Shown piece after piece: positions 1-12,129 of a stretch of DNA of 64,000 nt. The notes under the pieces are model-generated. The model saw nothing but the letters and a program-made list of their open reading frames with translations. It searched no databases and had not been told where the DNA came from. The stretch comes from Ligula intestinalis (Eukaryota > Platyhelminthes > Cestoda > Diphyllobothriidea > Diphyllobothriidae). How positions within the stretch are numbered: position 1 is the stretch's first letter; each line of letters opens with the position of its first letter. The translations under genes were made by a program, and so were the position numbers. Where the stretch lies: NCBI GenBank assembly GCA_036362985.1, contig JAYGXS010000007.1, positions 7,037,692 to 7,101,691 of the forward strand. Direction: 5' to 3'.

Positions 1-51
1 AACAAAAACACATGCTATTTACGTAGGTACTTTTTACAGCATAAACAGTTC

Positions 52-1785
52 TGCGAGTGTTGCAAGCAAATTTCCTTAATTTTTTAATGTTTGATTATTT
101 TTCCCATATCAGCGGAAAAGCATTTTCGAAAACTTATAAATAATAATGAGCAAAATAAGGCGGATGAAGTACTTAAAAGAACTATAAGAAGTGTTTGTTG
201 AGAAAAATAAAATTTTCTCGATAATAGCCAACTTGTGGAGACGTCAAAATAGCTATAAATTAGAACAATAGATTCAAATAGTTTGTTTAGTATAAAACCT
301 AACACAACCGCTTTTTTATGCAAAAAGAACTTGCCAATGGCCAAAATATTTTATTTACGTGGGAATTATTATACGCAAAGTTATTGAATATCGTTGAATT
401 AATTCTCTCTTCAGTTCGCTAGTTGTCCGTGCATTAATTGATAAGTTTACTATTTGTCCGTTTGTTCGATGTTTACATCTAAACCTTTTAAATAAGATAT
501 GGCTAAACAGCATTTACTGAAAAAACGAGCTTTTGGATATCATTTTCTATGCAGATGGCTATTTTGGTCAAATGTGCAAATGCTTTAAAACAGCAAACCA
601 CATTTTTGAGCATACAGCATGTCTGCTGGATACCACGCATATTGTTATTCCTAAGATTATTAAAAAAAATTTCCGTCATAAGTTGCCTCTTAAAAAGCGC
701 TCTTTTGAATATAAAGTTGATGAACTTCTGCGTATATTAACTTTTTCCAAGGTAATCTCACAGGGAAATTGGGGAATTTTGACAATTTCTTTAATTTATC
801 GTAAGAAAAATGATTAAATTTGACTGGAGATGAAAGGAAATACCCTTTTCTTTATTATGGATTATTTTTTGCTTAATAAGGTTTATTTCAAGATCCTTAA
901 TGAACGTGCGAATGCAGAAAAATAGGCCACTTACATGACCATTTTTTGAAAGACTTATTATTCTTCTGGCTGTTAAGTTTCTAAATAACCCTTGAGCGGA
1001 ACCTATTGTTTACAAAAAAAGTATATTTCTACCTGACTGACATAAAAAAGGCCTTCTTTAATTCCCCTTCGCAGTAACATGCATAGCAAGGTTTGGTTAT
1101 GTGCAAGGACAATATTGAGGTTTTTAAGAAAACGCGACAAATTATTTACTACATTTTGTGCAAAAAACTTCACAGAATAGCTAAATATAATTTTTAAAAC
1201 TTCTATCACTGCTTGTTTCAGAAAATAAATGCGATTCCTTAAACTTCGCTTTAGCTTCATTCGATCAACGTCACACAAATCCTCCAGTGCTCAAAGGGAT
1301 TATTATTCCACCTTTTTTCCTAATTCTGGAATTCCTCCCCAGCACAACGTATATTAGAAGAAAGTTTCGTCCTATATTTCCTTATAGCATACGGAATTCC
1401 ATTAATATAACCATGCTCATGATTAAGCAAAAATGAGAGCCTATTTGCCCCAATAACTTTGAATAAGAGCGCAGTTTTCCAAACTAAAGCCTTTTTTATT
1501 ATTAAATGCACTCAGTCGATCAAAATAACCTGTCCAGATATACGCTTAACTACCAAGTTAAATTTCTTTTTGAAATGTTGTTTGCAGGATTCGCAGAACA
1601 GTCTGTTTTGTTAGTGGTCAGAACTAAATTGGTGAAAAAGTCCGCATCCTATAATGATTGAAATACCTCCAGAATAGTCTACATAATAATCAGTATCGCA
1701 ACATGATTCAATGCCTATTAACAAAACAGTAAAAATATTTCGCATATGTTGGCATGTTGCATTAATTTTGGCACGTACTGTACAC
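52..1785 (+). mobile_element. CAGTA-type DNA element, family B, right part
   Basis: The segment 52-1597 reappears as a reverse complement at about 34735-36256 and in part, same orientation, at 22587-23020 and 47396-48400. The right end (about 1600-1785) matches the terminal repeat of the shorter family A elements, for example 7920-8113, and finishes at GTACTGTAC, whose reverse complement carries the CAGTA start seen on other copies. The left end lies outside the window. No transposase frame is visible; the open frames inside are short and not conserved between copies. The CAGTA terminus and TA target suggest mobilisation by a pogo/Tigger-like transposase; that link is inference. Confidence 0.55.
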
Positions 1786-2200
1786 TTAATCGGAAAATTT
1801 ACTTCACCTAACATTTCTGAACCTTCTGATTGCTCCGTTGTTTCCACAGTTTTCACCCAGGAGACAAAATTTATTTTTTGCCTGTCAAATTCACCAGCGT
1901 GTCTCCTTTTTATAACTATGCCGCTCGACGGTGGTTTGTCAATTAAAAAGGTTTTCCAACCAAAAAAACCTGGTCAGCGCCTGGTAGGCACAATTAATCA
2001 CCATAATATTGCTGACAAATGGCTAGTTTTCTTTAGTAGCTCAGGCGGCGAATTAACAAAGTTGCGCACAAAAAAACCTGCGTTTCTTGTGTCTTAATCT
2101 CAAAACCCCCTCTCTCTATATATCCACCTACCACGGTTCAGTGCCTAAAAATTTCTGCAATTCCACTAAAGTGCTTTTTGCCGTCCTTATTTTACATTCT
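1786..2200. other. unassigned intergenic sequence
   Basis: A 128-codon frame covers 1711-2097 on the plus strand, but its first part lies inside the family B terminal repeat and its composition gives no recognisable domain. I see no gene here. Confidence 0.3.
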
Positions 2201-2214
2201 CAAACAATATTTTG

Positions 2215-2575
2215 CTGCTGCTTTAGTTCATTTTAATTGTATTTTCTAGCTTACTAGTAGTCATCGGGATTTAGAAGGCTGTTTAGGCTTGAATATGAGC
2301 ACTTTGCTTATGTATTTATAGCTCTGTAAATGAAACCATCGGCTCATTGCTCTATATTTTGCAATCGGATATGATAGCCTTAGTAAAAGAACGCTGACTT
2401 ACTTCATTGTGGAGTAAGAATGCTTGATTTTCGAAGTTGCAAAAATGCATCCTAATAAATATCCACGCTACTCGTACAATGACAAAACGTCGTCCTCGCA
2501 ATGTATAGAATTGGTGTAGTACAATTAAGAAGCCCCATAAAACTTCAAGTACTTGACTAGCTGTCATCCTCCTAT
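2215..2575. repeat. diverged copy of the foldback-element arm
   Basis: This stretch aligns with the left arm of the foldback element at 4498-4991: the landmarks TTTTCTAG..TTACTAGTA, AATGAAACCATCGGCTCATTG and AAGAAGCCCCATAAA occur in the same order. Similarity is clearly lower than between the two arms of the 4.5-5.7 kb element, so it is an older copy. I did not find its partner arm. Confidence 0.45.
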
Positions 2576-3779
2576 TTAACTCAACACTTTGACAAAGGGT
2601 TTTCTAACATTATTTGACGTTCAATTTACCCCCTTGCAGCATGGGTAAGCTTCATTCCCTCTTTCAACAAAAACTTGATTATTTGACTTGCAGTACCGTG
2701 CATGTAGCATTGTCCATTTTCTGGGTGTATTGCCACTTATAGTTAAGTCAATATTACTTTAAACGCATGTAGAGTTAACATAAAGAAAAAAAAGCCAATT
2801 CGGAGAAGGAGACCAGTGTAATAATCCCTAAGCTCTTTGGCTCACCAACACCAAATCTGTAAACATCGCCCCATCATCGTTAATAAAACTGATCAAAACC
2901 TAGAGAAAAATGAGTTCATAGCACTATGGTAAGATTGTTTTACTCCTTACCACGGATTACCTGTTTGAGCCTCGAAATTACGACTAGCTGAGAATTAATA
3001 TAATTGTCAGATGGCGTTTAATACACCACTTTGACACATTCATGTCTGCAATGTTATTTGACATAGATATTTTTTTACAGTGTAACATACTGGGATCTCA
3101 TGAAGTTGACGTTGTAACTAACCATTCTAACAGCCTAGGTACTCTGTAGGCTGGAGATTTAAGAGCTAAATCTCATGAAGTATTATGCGATCTTAATATT
3201 AGATTTAGAGACGGTTCGCAACTCCATCTATGAAAAATCATGACTCTGGTGCTCCAAGTCATCTTCAGGTCTTTCAATTACATGTCAGACAAGTTCTGCA
3301 TAGTGGCGACTTTCAAAGTGGATCCTTTAATTCAACGTGAGGTAAACTTCTGTGTTTGCTCATCCAAAAAAGCAAGCCCTAGCGTTAACACCTTCTTCAA
3401 CGCTTGTCCTTTATTGCAGAAGTACTTCAAACAGTGCATTTAGCGGTGCATTCTTCTGATTTAATTTTATTGTTACTTAAGTGTTACGACTTTTGCAAGG
3501 GTCAAAAGTAATTGTCTTAATTGAACGAAGTAATCTCTCACACAGAAGCAAAGGTCTTTTTCCTTTTATCACATTTTCCGTTGGTGTACTTTATTGATAT
3601 GCAGAGTTTTCGTACAAATACTTGTTTCCAGTTTTACTAACCTCTCGGTCAATGTTTAATGTTGAAAGCCGGATCAATCGAATACCTAAGCAGAGTGGTC
3701 CTTTATAATATACATAGACAAAATGCGTCCATCCTGGTTATTAAGTTAATGCACACAGTATTAACACTCTGCCTTTATA
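2576..3779. other. unassigned intergenic sequence
   Basis: About 1.2 kb without a recognisable gene. The only open frame, 67 codons at 3240-3443, has no family resemblance. A short internal echo of the words 'gagatttaagagctaaatctcatgaag' type occurs near 3150-3180 but does not extend. Confidence 0.3.
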
Positions 3780-3781
3780 TA

Positions 3782-4176
3782 CAGGGTTTCCCAAAAATGT
3801 ATACATAGTTAACCTAAGTATTAAATTGGGGTTTATCATAACTATAGTATTAGAAAATCTAAAAAAATATTTACAATTTTAATTTTATTGTTTTTTTTTC
3901 ACTGAATATTCTAAAAATGAAGTCCATTTTGACCACAAAATTGCTGACAATGTGAAGCAATGGATTAGTTCACACCACGAAAAATGTCCCTGGGTACTCG
4001 CGTGCATTCATGTTCAAGGGCTAATCCCCATTCAGTCACTGTTGCAATAGTCAAAATGCTGTAAAAAAACAATAAAATGGTTTTTGTAAATACTCTTATA
4101 TTTTTGAAATAAGAAAATTAGAATAAGCAACACGTTTACGATTATTTAAAGTGCATACAATTTTTGAGACATCTTG
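3782..4176. mobile_element. mariner/Tc1-like MITE with TA target site
   Basis: The element opens with CAGGGTTTCCCAAAAATG and closes with the imperfect inverse CAAGATGTCTCAAAAATT read from the other strand, giving terminal inverted repeats of about 26 bp. It is flanked by TA on both sides (3780-3781 and 4177-4178), the target duplication of Tc1/mariner elements. At about 395 bp it is too short for a transposase, and I see no long frame inside, so it is a non-autonomous element. Confidence 0.65.
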
Positions 4177-4497
4177 TAATTTTTCTAAGGTATTTCGGGA
4201 CAATCTGACGCAGAACCTGTGAGCCAGTCAGCAAAACTTTAAGCAATTTGCAGCAGCCTTTCCTCTTCCTCCCTCAAAAGCAGAACACCGACCATTTTAA
4301 GCTGTAATCACGAGAACCAAAAAAGCCGTTTTAGATCCCTTTTTAGATCTGCATTTGTTCCAATAAAAACATTTCACCTTTATCGTGAAACGCTTTACCT
4401 CAGCGTCATTACCAAGCTTCTACAAAACACTTTTGGAAAGCATGTGGAAAAGCAACTGACCTAAAAAAAACAACGAAAGCAGCGCCTGCATGATAAA
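4177..4497. other. unassigned sequence between two elements
   Basis: No open frame of note, no repeat match that I can see. Confidence 0.3.
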
Positions 4498-5671
4498 TAG
4501 CATAATAGCACCATTGAATTTAAGAATTTCTGGCAAAATTTAGCATACACAGTTTATGAGCCTGCAGTTGGAGATTTATCTTTCTACATAATCCAAAAGC
4601 CTTAAGAGCATCTAAAAAGTCAGACTATTTCCGATATTATGCTTCTGGTTTATTTCTGTTAAACTTATACGACCTCCATTTTAATGGTATTTTCTAGGTT
4701 ACTAGTATTAACCCAGATTTAAGGGCTCTGTAGGCTCGCATATGTAAATTTTTGGTTCTGTGTGCCTCTCTGTACAAATGAAACCGTCGACTAATTGGTT
4801 GATCGGTTGCGATTGGCTCTAGTAACCTTGGTAGAGGAACGCTCACTGACTGCAATAAAAACGAGTAGGTTTTACTTTCAAAGCTGCTTTAATGCGTCTC
4901 AATTAATTTAACCACGTTATTTGCAACATAGAACGGCATGTTCCTCACAATACATCGCACTTGCGGAATATATTTTAGAAGCCCAATAGAAGCCCCACCG
5001 GTCTGCTTCCTGGAAAATGGAAAATACTGCATGCAATTTAAAAAAAACCAAGTTTTTATTCTATAAGAACTTGAAGTTCACTTATGCTGCAAGTGGTTAA
5101 ATGCAATGCCAAATACCGTAAAAAGACATTTGGTGAAAATGTTGTGTTAGACAGGCATAAGGACAGCTAGTCAAATGTTAACTGTTTTATGGGGCTTCTA
5201 AAATATATTCCGCAAATGCGATGCATCGTGAGGAACATGCCGTTTCATGTTGCAAATAATGTGGATAAATTTATTGAGATGCTTTGTAGTAGCTTTGAAA
5301 ATAAAACCTACTTGTTTTTTATTGCAGTCAGTGAGCGTTCCTCTACCAAGGTTACTAGAGCCAATCGCAAACGATCAACCAATTAGTCGACGGTTTCATT
5401 TGTACAGAGAGGCACACAGAACCAAAAATTTACATATGCGAGCCTACAGAGCCCTTAAATCTGGGTTAATACTAGTAACCTAGAAAATACCATTAAAATG
5501 GAGGTCGTATAAGTTTTACGGAAATAAACCAGAAGCATAATATCGGAAATAGTCTGACTTTTTAGATGCTCTTAAGGCTTTTGGATTATATAGAAAGATA
5601 AATCTCCAACTGCATGCTCATACACTGTGTATGCTAAATATTGCCAGAAATTCTTAAATTCAATGGTGCTA
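4498..5671. mobile_element. foldback element with ~490 bp inverted arms
   Basis: Positions 4498-4991 are the reverse complement of 5188-5671 with few differences; both arms contain, in mirrored order, the words CCATTGAATTTAAG, GATAAATCTCCAACTGCA, AATGGAGGTCGTATAAG and TAGTCGACGGTTTCATTTG. The central loop is about 196 bp. Two open frames at 5189-5386 and 5247-5483 lie within the right arm and are by-products of it. The right end abuts, without a gap, the PLE sequence that starts the large palindrome. A diverged arm is present at 2215-2575, so it is a dispersed family. No protein gene is seen; mobilisation would need enzymes supplied elsewhere. Confidence 0.75.
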
Positions 5672-5990
5672 TTGTGCTAGAAAAGGCCATGAATTACTGG
5701 AAGCAATGCACTCAGACGAGGCCTGCATCAACAGGTATATTGAATTGGACGCTAGTTACGGTTACCTCAAACCTAAATTGAACGTGCGCCACCAAAACAC
5801 AACAGACAGCTAAATTACGGAAGGCACGTAGCACCTTCAAGCACAGATCAAAAATCCTACCAATCGGTGCACACGTCAGAGGAATATTGACTTTCCGAAC
5901 GTTTAAACATGTTTGTTGTTTGTTGCACAATTTTTCCACGTCTGACGACGACCGGTTGTTCCGTGTCAAAAATCCACGAAATAAAATTGG
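5672..5990 (+). mobile_element. PLE 3' end (C-terminal tail plus hammerhead), left-arm copy
   Basis: Mirror copy of the tail of the better preserved element at 15008-15610. It begins at the words for KRP/KGHEF, includes the 'INRYI.LD' block typical of the end of PLE GIY-YIG endonuclease domains, and runs into the hammerhead motif at 5942-5974 and the ATAAA tail. The upstream part of the PLE is missing because the foldback element joins here. Confidence 0.55.
5942..5974 (+). ncRNA. decayed hammerhead-ribozyme motif (AAUU class)
   Basis: CUGACGA at 5942-5948 is followed by one extra C and a stem (GAC CGG / CCG U GUC). The GAAA box has become CAAAA and the AAUU palindrome is damaged. The mirror copy lies at 15054-15087 on the minus strand. 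Confidence 0.5.
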
Positions 5991-6083
5991 ACACTTCCCA
6001 AATAAAGTCTTATTCTCATAATTAATATCTTGGGATGCAAATATTTCAATAGTTTCTTGTGTGCAAAAATGAACAAAGAATAG

Positions 6084-6553
6084 ATGGAAAGAGTTTTGAC
6101 CTCGGAACACACGTCATTCTGCCGGAGCGTCGTTGTCATGAGTAAGGTCTGGTGGCCGAGGGTGGGGAAAAAGGGACATGTCCGAGCGGTGCTTGGGCGG
6201 CTGCGAGAACCTAGACGCACGTGTGTGTGTCCGAATGGAAGTAGGTCGAGTCTATGCAGGTCAGCGCGTCTGTAAACGCTGGCTGAGGTATTGGATGACC
6301 TTGAGGCAGATGGCCTTGAAAAATGACGCGGACAAAGAAATGGAGGGCGTCAGCCAGCAGCCACGACTACAACGCTTCCTCCTTACCGGAAATTCTCCTT
6401 CCATCTCTACCGGAACCTTGCTTTTCCTAAAACGAATCTGTCCAACTTCCGTCCACATGCACTATATGCATCTCCTGTGTATACAAATTCCATCAATTGC
6501 GAAAAAATCCAAAGCCATACCACCGCATTTCCACGACAACAAATTAGCATAAA
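6084..6553 (+). pseudogene. broken copy of the 162-codon palindrome ORF
   Basis: This is the left-arm counterpart of the frame at 14457-14945 on the minus strand. The first 63 residues read through the motif WWPRVGKKGHVRAVLGR, then a TAA appears where the other arm has TAC, and further substitutions and frame changes follow. No domain is recognised; it may be part of a mobile element rather than a host gene. Confidence 0.35.
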
Positions 6554-7127
6554 AAGTCCTTTTTCAGAGTAATAGCCTATCAACAAAAATCCTAAAATAC
6601 CTAATATTTTGGTTAAAACGAGGGGGAAAGAGTTTAAACCGCGCATGCCAAGGGCCAATCATTTACGCATACTCGCATCATTAAAGATTGAATGAGGGTA
6701 ATTAAAGAGCAGGTTTTCAGTCTGTAATTTTACGTTCTCAAGGTAGAATCTTGAAAATTAGAAAAAATCGGGCTTATTGAACTACTCTTAGTGGTAATGC
6801 TTCAACAGATGGCCGACCAGTTCGGGCAGTGGATAGATTTAGCTAACAAGGCGGAGCAAAAGTGAAGTCGATTCTGGGAGCTGCGTCTTCACGGCATTTT
6901 AGCGCATTTCTCACTGCATTAAGTCTAACGTAATAAAACCAATCTCGGTGGTGAACTTGCGCACAAACCAACATTTTCCTCCCCCATCTGGCTAATCATC
7001 TCTCTGATGCTGAGTCGCACAAAGACCAGTTTGACCACATAGGATGATTCGTGCGCTAAAACACTTCGGACCCAGCTTCCTCGCACCGGTCTGACTCGTC
7101 CGAGGGTCAACTTCCTCCTACAGAAGG

Positions 7128-8113
7128 CGCCAAAGATCACGCAACATGTCGACATACGCGAGAGATTGATATTATTTCGGCATTCGGCATTGCCTCAGGT
7201 TCTGATACTCATTATCATGTAGTCTATTCTCAAGTTATTTCAGTCATGATAGGATGTGGGCTTTTAAGCGAGCTTCGTTCTGGTCACTAAAGAAACGTGT
7301 GTGCTGTAAACAGGAACTACTAGAATAGTATACCTTTTTATCATTGATTTTGGCTACCTTTATGAAATCAACTGTATTTTATGGAAAACATGGACGAAGA
7401 AATCATTTCTTGTACTCATTTGATAGCAAATTACGCCTTCTGTAAAGTTTATACTCAAAGAACGGGTGGCTTTCGGTTTCAAAAAAGTTAATAATTATGA
7501 GCTTTCTTACACTTGTGAGGGTTTATTCATAATACGTCGTATCCATCTATTTATTAATGCTGCCTCTACTGCATAAAGTATGTTCCACATCTATTTCAAT
7601 ATTTTAAGTCAAATATGTGACTTCTTCCTCAAAGTGTAGGCGAAAACAAACTTTTCCTTAAACAGGATGTACACAGTGCGCAGTTTTTAAACCTTGAATT
7701 CGAGTGTAGCAGTCACTACCTTAGAAAATAAGTCGGCAATTGAGCAAATTTTTTAAGACAGAAGGCTACTCTTCTTGGAGTATAAAATTTAGCGAAGGCG
7801 TGATTTTCTATCAAACAAGTAAAAGAAATAATTTTTTGTGCGTTTTTTTATAATATATCTTTGAATATATAAAGGCTGTCAAAATAAATAATAAAGTGCA
7901 TAACATTTAAGTAGTTACCGTTTTTTGTACATACGTTTTGTTAGGGGTCAGAAGAAAGCTCGTTAAAAAACCGCATCCTACCATGACTGAGATGACTTCG
8001 AACAGCCTACATGATAATCAGTATCAGAACCTGAGTCAATGCCGATTAGCGAAATAATATCAATATTTCGCATGTGTCAGCATGTTGCATGATCTTCGGT
8101 GACTACTGTACCT
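7128..8113. mobile_element. CAGTA-family A MITE, left-arm copy
   Basis: The element is bounded by inverted terminal repeats of about 190 bp (about 7128-7320 and 7920-8113). Each includes, in mirrored order, a variant of GCAACATG, ATTGATATTATTTCG, CAGTATCAGAACCTGAG and CATCCTA(C/T)CATGACTGA. The ends read CAG(T/A)AG.C(G/A)CC, as in other CAGTA elements of this window. The middle is AT-rich and has no long frame. Related copies are at 12130-13120 (right arm), 41550-42340, 52420-53370 and 63086-63490. Confidence 0.65.
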
Positions 8114-8950
8114 ACTCTTCCCTAGTTCTATACAGAAAAATTATTCATACAATCTGGCGTCTTACTTATTCCCAAGCTTAAATTTTGAAGTGGCAAGAGC
8201 TCAAGCTACTAGCTGAATACTCTGCGATGGAAATACTCTAAGCACTTCCCAAATGACCGATCGTTTCGGACAGTGGATTGATTTAGCAAATAACAAAAAA
8301 CGAATAAGACTGATTTTGAGAGCTCCGTCTCTCGAGCATTTTAGCGCATTCATCACTGATAAAAAGAACGCTCTTGATTATATCATGACGCGCTAAAAAG
8401 CATGACTTGGAAGGTTGCCAAGTGACCGGATAAATCACTTTTCGTAGGATGGAGAATCAGGCCACAGCAGCAACTTACTGTGGCCTACATGGTCTCACCT
8501 GCACAGATCGGAATTGAGCCAACTTCTTCGCGTTTATGTTCAGCGATGATACGCATGTAAGTATTGCACTGACTCAATCCTAGGTGCGCAGAATGCGTTT
8601 GTAGTAGCCCTAGAGCTCCCGTGATCGAAGGCCAACTCAACATCCGCCCCCACACGTCTGACCACGCCGAGAAATAGGGACAGCAAACCTCCCAAGTTTA
8701 CTCACGCCGCCATGAGACGATGATACCTTGCGTCGTCACACCTCCCAACAAAATGCGAGCTGTTGACGACGGGACTACATGAACTAATTGTCGGACCCCT
8801 GCTCCTTCCCACCCTTTCGCCATCTCTGGTCCCTAAATTGAGACTACGATGTGGCCCATGTGATCCATTTACACCTACCTCCCCCGAATTATTACTGATT
8901 GGTTGCTTAAGCTTTCGTTAACTCTACCCTCTATTATATTTTTGTAGTGT

Positions 8951-8980
8951 CTGATGATGATGAATTAATCGAAAACGTTC
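8951..8980 (+). ncRNA. hammerhead-ribozyme motif, AACGUU class
   Basis: CUGAUGA at 8951-8957, an extra U, a short stem GAU..AUC, then GAAAACGUUC at 8971-8980. Reading G12-A13-A14 then A-A-C-G-U-U gives a six-base palindromic helix III followed by C17, the predicted cleavage position. The core boxes are intact. The mirror copy at 11266-11295 is also intact. Confidence 0.7.
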
Positions 8981-9984
8981 TTCTCGTTAGTGTGCAAATC
9001 TGATCCATGATGCGCGCCTCACGTAAGGTCTTACTCGCAGGGATGGACTATTTAACTGTGTCAGTAGGAGTACCTTTTGCTGTCGCAGAAGGGTCCTTGT
9101 GTATTATAACCATCAACTTACAAATTTTAAATAGGTTGATTTACCCACAATCTTCCAGTTTTCCGCACGACAACCGTCGATCCAGCAGGGGGTCCTCGAA
9201 AGGCCACCAAACACAATTATCGCTTAAGTCCTTATTTTAGCAAAAAGCGCTTTTCAAATTAACCACGGGAATAATTGCCTACTTGCAAATTTGATATAGG
9301 GTGAATTTGACAATCTCCCAACTTCTGCACTCATTTGCCTTTATTTCAGTTGAGGTTGGTGGTACTACTAGAAAATGTACCTCAATGACCTTACCCAAAG
9401 TTCAGGGCACACTCCCCCAACGTACACACGCTGGCCGTTGGCCGGTGAGGGGTTAGCGATGATATTAAAGCGTACTTCAGTGTCCCGCCCGGGTTTTGCG
9501 TAGGCGCCCCGACTTATCCTCGTAACGTTTTTATTTAACAGGATTATTACGATCTAATTTGCTCACTGACATGTCCCGCCTGTCCTCTTCTCCTAAAATC
9601 AGAAGTTCGAAAGACTGGCGGCTCCAAGGCATACTCCTATCACTTTTTGTCAACCACTGCCCATGAACCTGCTTTTGGTTTTACGCACTCAGTCTTGCCA
9701 CCGGCTGCGAACAAATGATGGAAGAGACTTTAGCAGTTACTTCGCAATCCCTTTATTACTATACAATAAGTCGCGCGCAATTCTGCACCTTGCATTCGCC
9801 ATGCAGTGAAGCACAAGGAGGACATCATCACTCATAACTGACACATATGCAGCCTGTAGTTTTGACGCTAACTTACCCCTACCCCTCACCTTAACTTAAA
9901 AATTTAGTCTTCACCGCAGACAAATGGATTGATCTGAAGAATAAGAAGCCGTGTCAATCAGAGGAATCATAATTTCATGGGTCT

Positions 9985-10018
9985 GGGCTTTCGGACTCTT
10001 GCGGGAGCCCATCGTCGG
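9985..10018 (-). ncRNA. mutated hammerhead motif (AGCU class) at a PLE end
   Basis: On the minus strand the core box reads CCGACGA instead of CUGACGA, followed by UGGGCUCCCGCAAGAGUCC and GAAAGCCC in place of GAAAGCUC. Stem II still pairs partly. The sequence to its right (to about 10180) resembles the 3' untranslated and C-terminal part of the PLE at 36690-36990. Confidence 0.45.
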
Positions 10019-10195
10019 AGATAAATCGTCAACAAAGAACAGTCAACATTTCTAGGGCCCAGGGTCCAATCAATGGTCATAGAGGAGGGAGAGGGGAAGG
10101 GACCAATTAACCACCGGTGCCGTGAGTCTGCATATACCTGCGTAGGACTGGTCATTCACATTGGCCATCACGACTTCACCACACAGTCATTTCCG

Positions 10196-10607
10196 ATGAG
10201 CAATTGACGAGCATACGTATACTTTCAATAAATTCTCATCAGGACGTTACATTTATATGGGAGGGGGGGGGTAGAGTGTAAAAGGTAACATTGTAGATTG
10301 GAGCTTGCAGCAGGTTCTTATGCGCACACAAAAGCTCCAAGCTCCAAGCTTAGCATAGCCAACGGCCACCTAGCTACTGGGATTTTTTCCGAGCCTTCTC
10401 TTTCCCTTCTACTCTCTCTGCCTAATTGCCGCTAAATCAGCCGCTTTTTACTACCCCCAACTTCTCCTCTATTCTCCGGACTAACTCGCCTGTAACCTCA
10501 GCGTAAGTAACCTACAATATTACCTTTTACACTATACCCCCCTACCATATAAATGTAACGGCGTGATGAGAATTTGTTGAAAGTATACGTATGCTAGCCA
10601 ATTGCTC
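10196..10607. repeat. small palindrome with ~100 bp inverted arms
   Basis: 10196-10295 is the reverse complement of 10512-10607, sharing AGCATACGTATACTTTCAA, TTCTCATCA, GTTACATTTATATGG and TGTAAAAGGTAA. The same arm occurs a third time at about 13510-13590. It includes a UGAUGAGAAUUU..GAAAGUAUAC pattern on the minus strand that looks hammerhead-like but whose helix III does not pair. Confidence 0.6.
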
Positions 10608-11265
10608 TTTGGAGTTCTGTGGTGGGAATTTTTGCAACATAGTCAGTTGATGCGGCAAAAATTCCGATTTCGTTCACTAGTGAAAAGTCGTGTTAACAAA
10701 CAGTTACGCGGATAAGTCGGGGCGCCTACGCAAAACCCGGGCGGGGACACTGAAGTACGCTTTAATGCCATCGCTAACCACCACCGGCCAACGGAAAGCG
10801 TGTGTACGTTGGAGGACAGTGTCTTGAACTTTGGGCGAGGTCATTGAGGTACATTTTCTAGTAGTACCACCAACCTCAACTGAAATAAAGGCAAATGAGT
10901 GCAGAAGTTGGGAGATTGTCAAATTCACCCTATATCAAATTTGCAAGTAGGCAATTATTCCCGTGGTTATTTTGAAAAGCAGTTTTTTCTTAATATACTG
11001 ACTCACGAGATAATCATATTTGGTGGCCTTTCGAGGACCCCCTGCATCATCCAAGCCCTGCTGGATCGAGGGCTGGCGTGCGGAAAACTGGAAGATTGTG
11101 TGTAAATCAACCTATTTAAAATTTGTAAGCTGATGGTTTTGATACACAAGGACCCTTCTGCGACAGCAAAAGGTACTCTTACTGACACAGTTAAATAGTC
11201 CATCCCTGCGAGTAAGACCTTACGTGAGGCGCGCATCATGGATCAGATTTGCACACTAACGAGAA

Positions 11266-11295
11266 GAACGTTTTCGATTAATTCATCATCATCAG
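11266..11295 (-). ncRNA. hammerhead-ribozyme motif, AACGUU class (right arm)
   Basis: Mirror copy of 8951-8980 with identical core boxes CUGAUGA, extra U, GAU..AUC stem and GAAAACGUUC. Confidence 0.7.
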
Positions 11296-12129
11296 ACAAT
11301 ACAAAAATATAATAGAGGGTAGAGTTAACGAAAGCTAAAGCAACCAATCAGTAATAATTCGGGGGAGGTAGGTGTAAATGGATCACATGGGCCACATCGT
11401 AGTCTCAATTTAGGGACCAGAGATGGCGAAAGGGTGGGAAGGAGCAGGGGTCCGACAATTAGTTCATGTAGTCCCGTCGTCCACAGCTCGCATTTTGTTG
11501 GGAGGTGTGTCGACGCAAGTTATCATCGTCTCATGGCGGCGTGAGTAAACTAGGGAGGTTTGCTGTCCCTATTTCAAAGCGTGGTCAAACGCGTGGGGGT
11601 GGATGTTGAATTAGCCTTCGATCACGGGAGCTCTAGGGCTACTACAAACGCATTCTGCGCACTTAGGATTGAGTTAGTGCGATGCTTGCATGCTTATCAT
11701 CGCTAAACATAAACGCGAAGAAGTTGGCTCAATTCCAATCTATGCAGGGAAGCCATGTAGGCCACAGTAAGTTGCTGCTGTGGCCTGATTCTCCATCCTA
11801 CAAAAAGTGATTTATCCGGTCACTTGGCAACCTTCCAAGTCATGCTTTTTAGCGCGTCATGATATAATCAAGAGCGTTCTTTTTATCAGTGATGAATGCG
11901 CTAAAATGCTCGAGAGACGGAGCTCTCAAAATCAGTCTTATTCGTTTTTTGTTATTTGCTAAATCAATCCACTGTCCAAAACGATCGGTCATTTGGGAAG
12001 TGTTTAGAGTATTTCCATCGCAGAGTATTCAGCTAGTAGCTTGAGCTCTTGCCACTTCAAAATTTAAACTTGGGAATAAGTAAGACGCCAGATTGTATGA
12101 ATAATTTTTTCTGTATAGAACTAGGGAAG

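Larger units (their letters stand above)
5672..9526. repeat. left arm of a giant inverted repeat
   Basis: This arm is the reverse complement of 10703-15360. Matching landmarks are 5700-5720/15290-15310, 6084-6275/14755-14945, 7500-7564/12685-12748, 8951-8980/11266-11295 and 9007-9175/11070-11239. The sum of paired coordinates is about 20250 up to 7300/13000 and about 21030 beyond, because the right arm carries an insertion of roughly 770 bp. By eye the arms differ at only a few percent of positions. Inside are a PLE 3' end (5672-5990), a CAGTA-family element (7128-8113) and a hammerhead motif (8951-8980). Confidence 0.85.
9527..10702. repeat. spacer of the giant inverted repeat
   Basis: The arms stop matching at about 9526 and 10703. 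The spacer holds a PLE 3' end on the minus strand (9985-10180) and a smaller palindrome (10196-10607), so the palindrome's own centre is again palindromic. 9540-9960 has no recognisable feature beyond GC-richer, non-repetitive sequence. Confidence 0.6.

Noticed and set aside
1711..2097. 128-codon plus-strand frame
   Set aside because: Its start lies within the terminal repeat of a DNA element, and the rest has no domain or homologous frame in other copies.
10196..10258. UGAUGAGAAUUUAUUGAAAGUAUAC on the minus strand as a fifth hammerhead class
   Set aside because: The core boxes are suggestive, but the bases after GAAA do not form a palindrome ending UH as in the other four classes.
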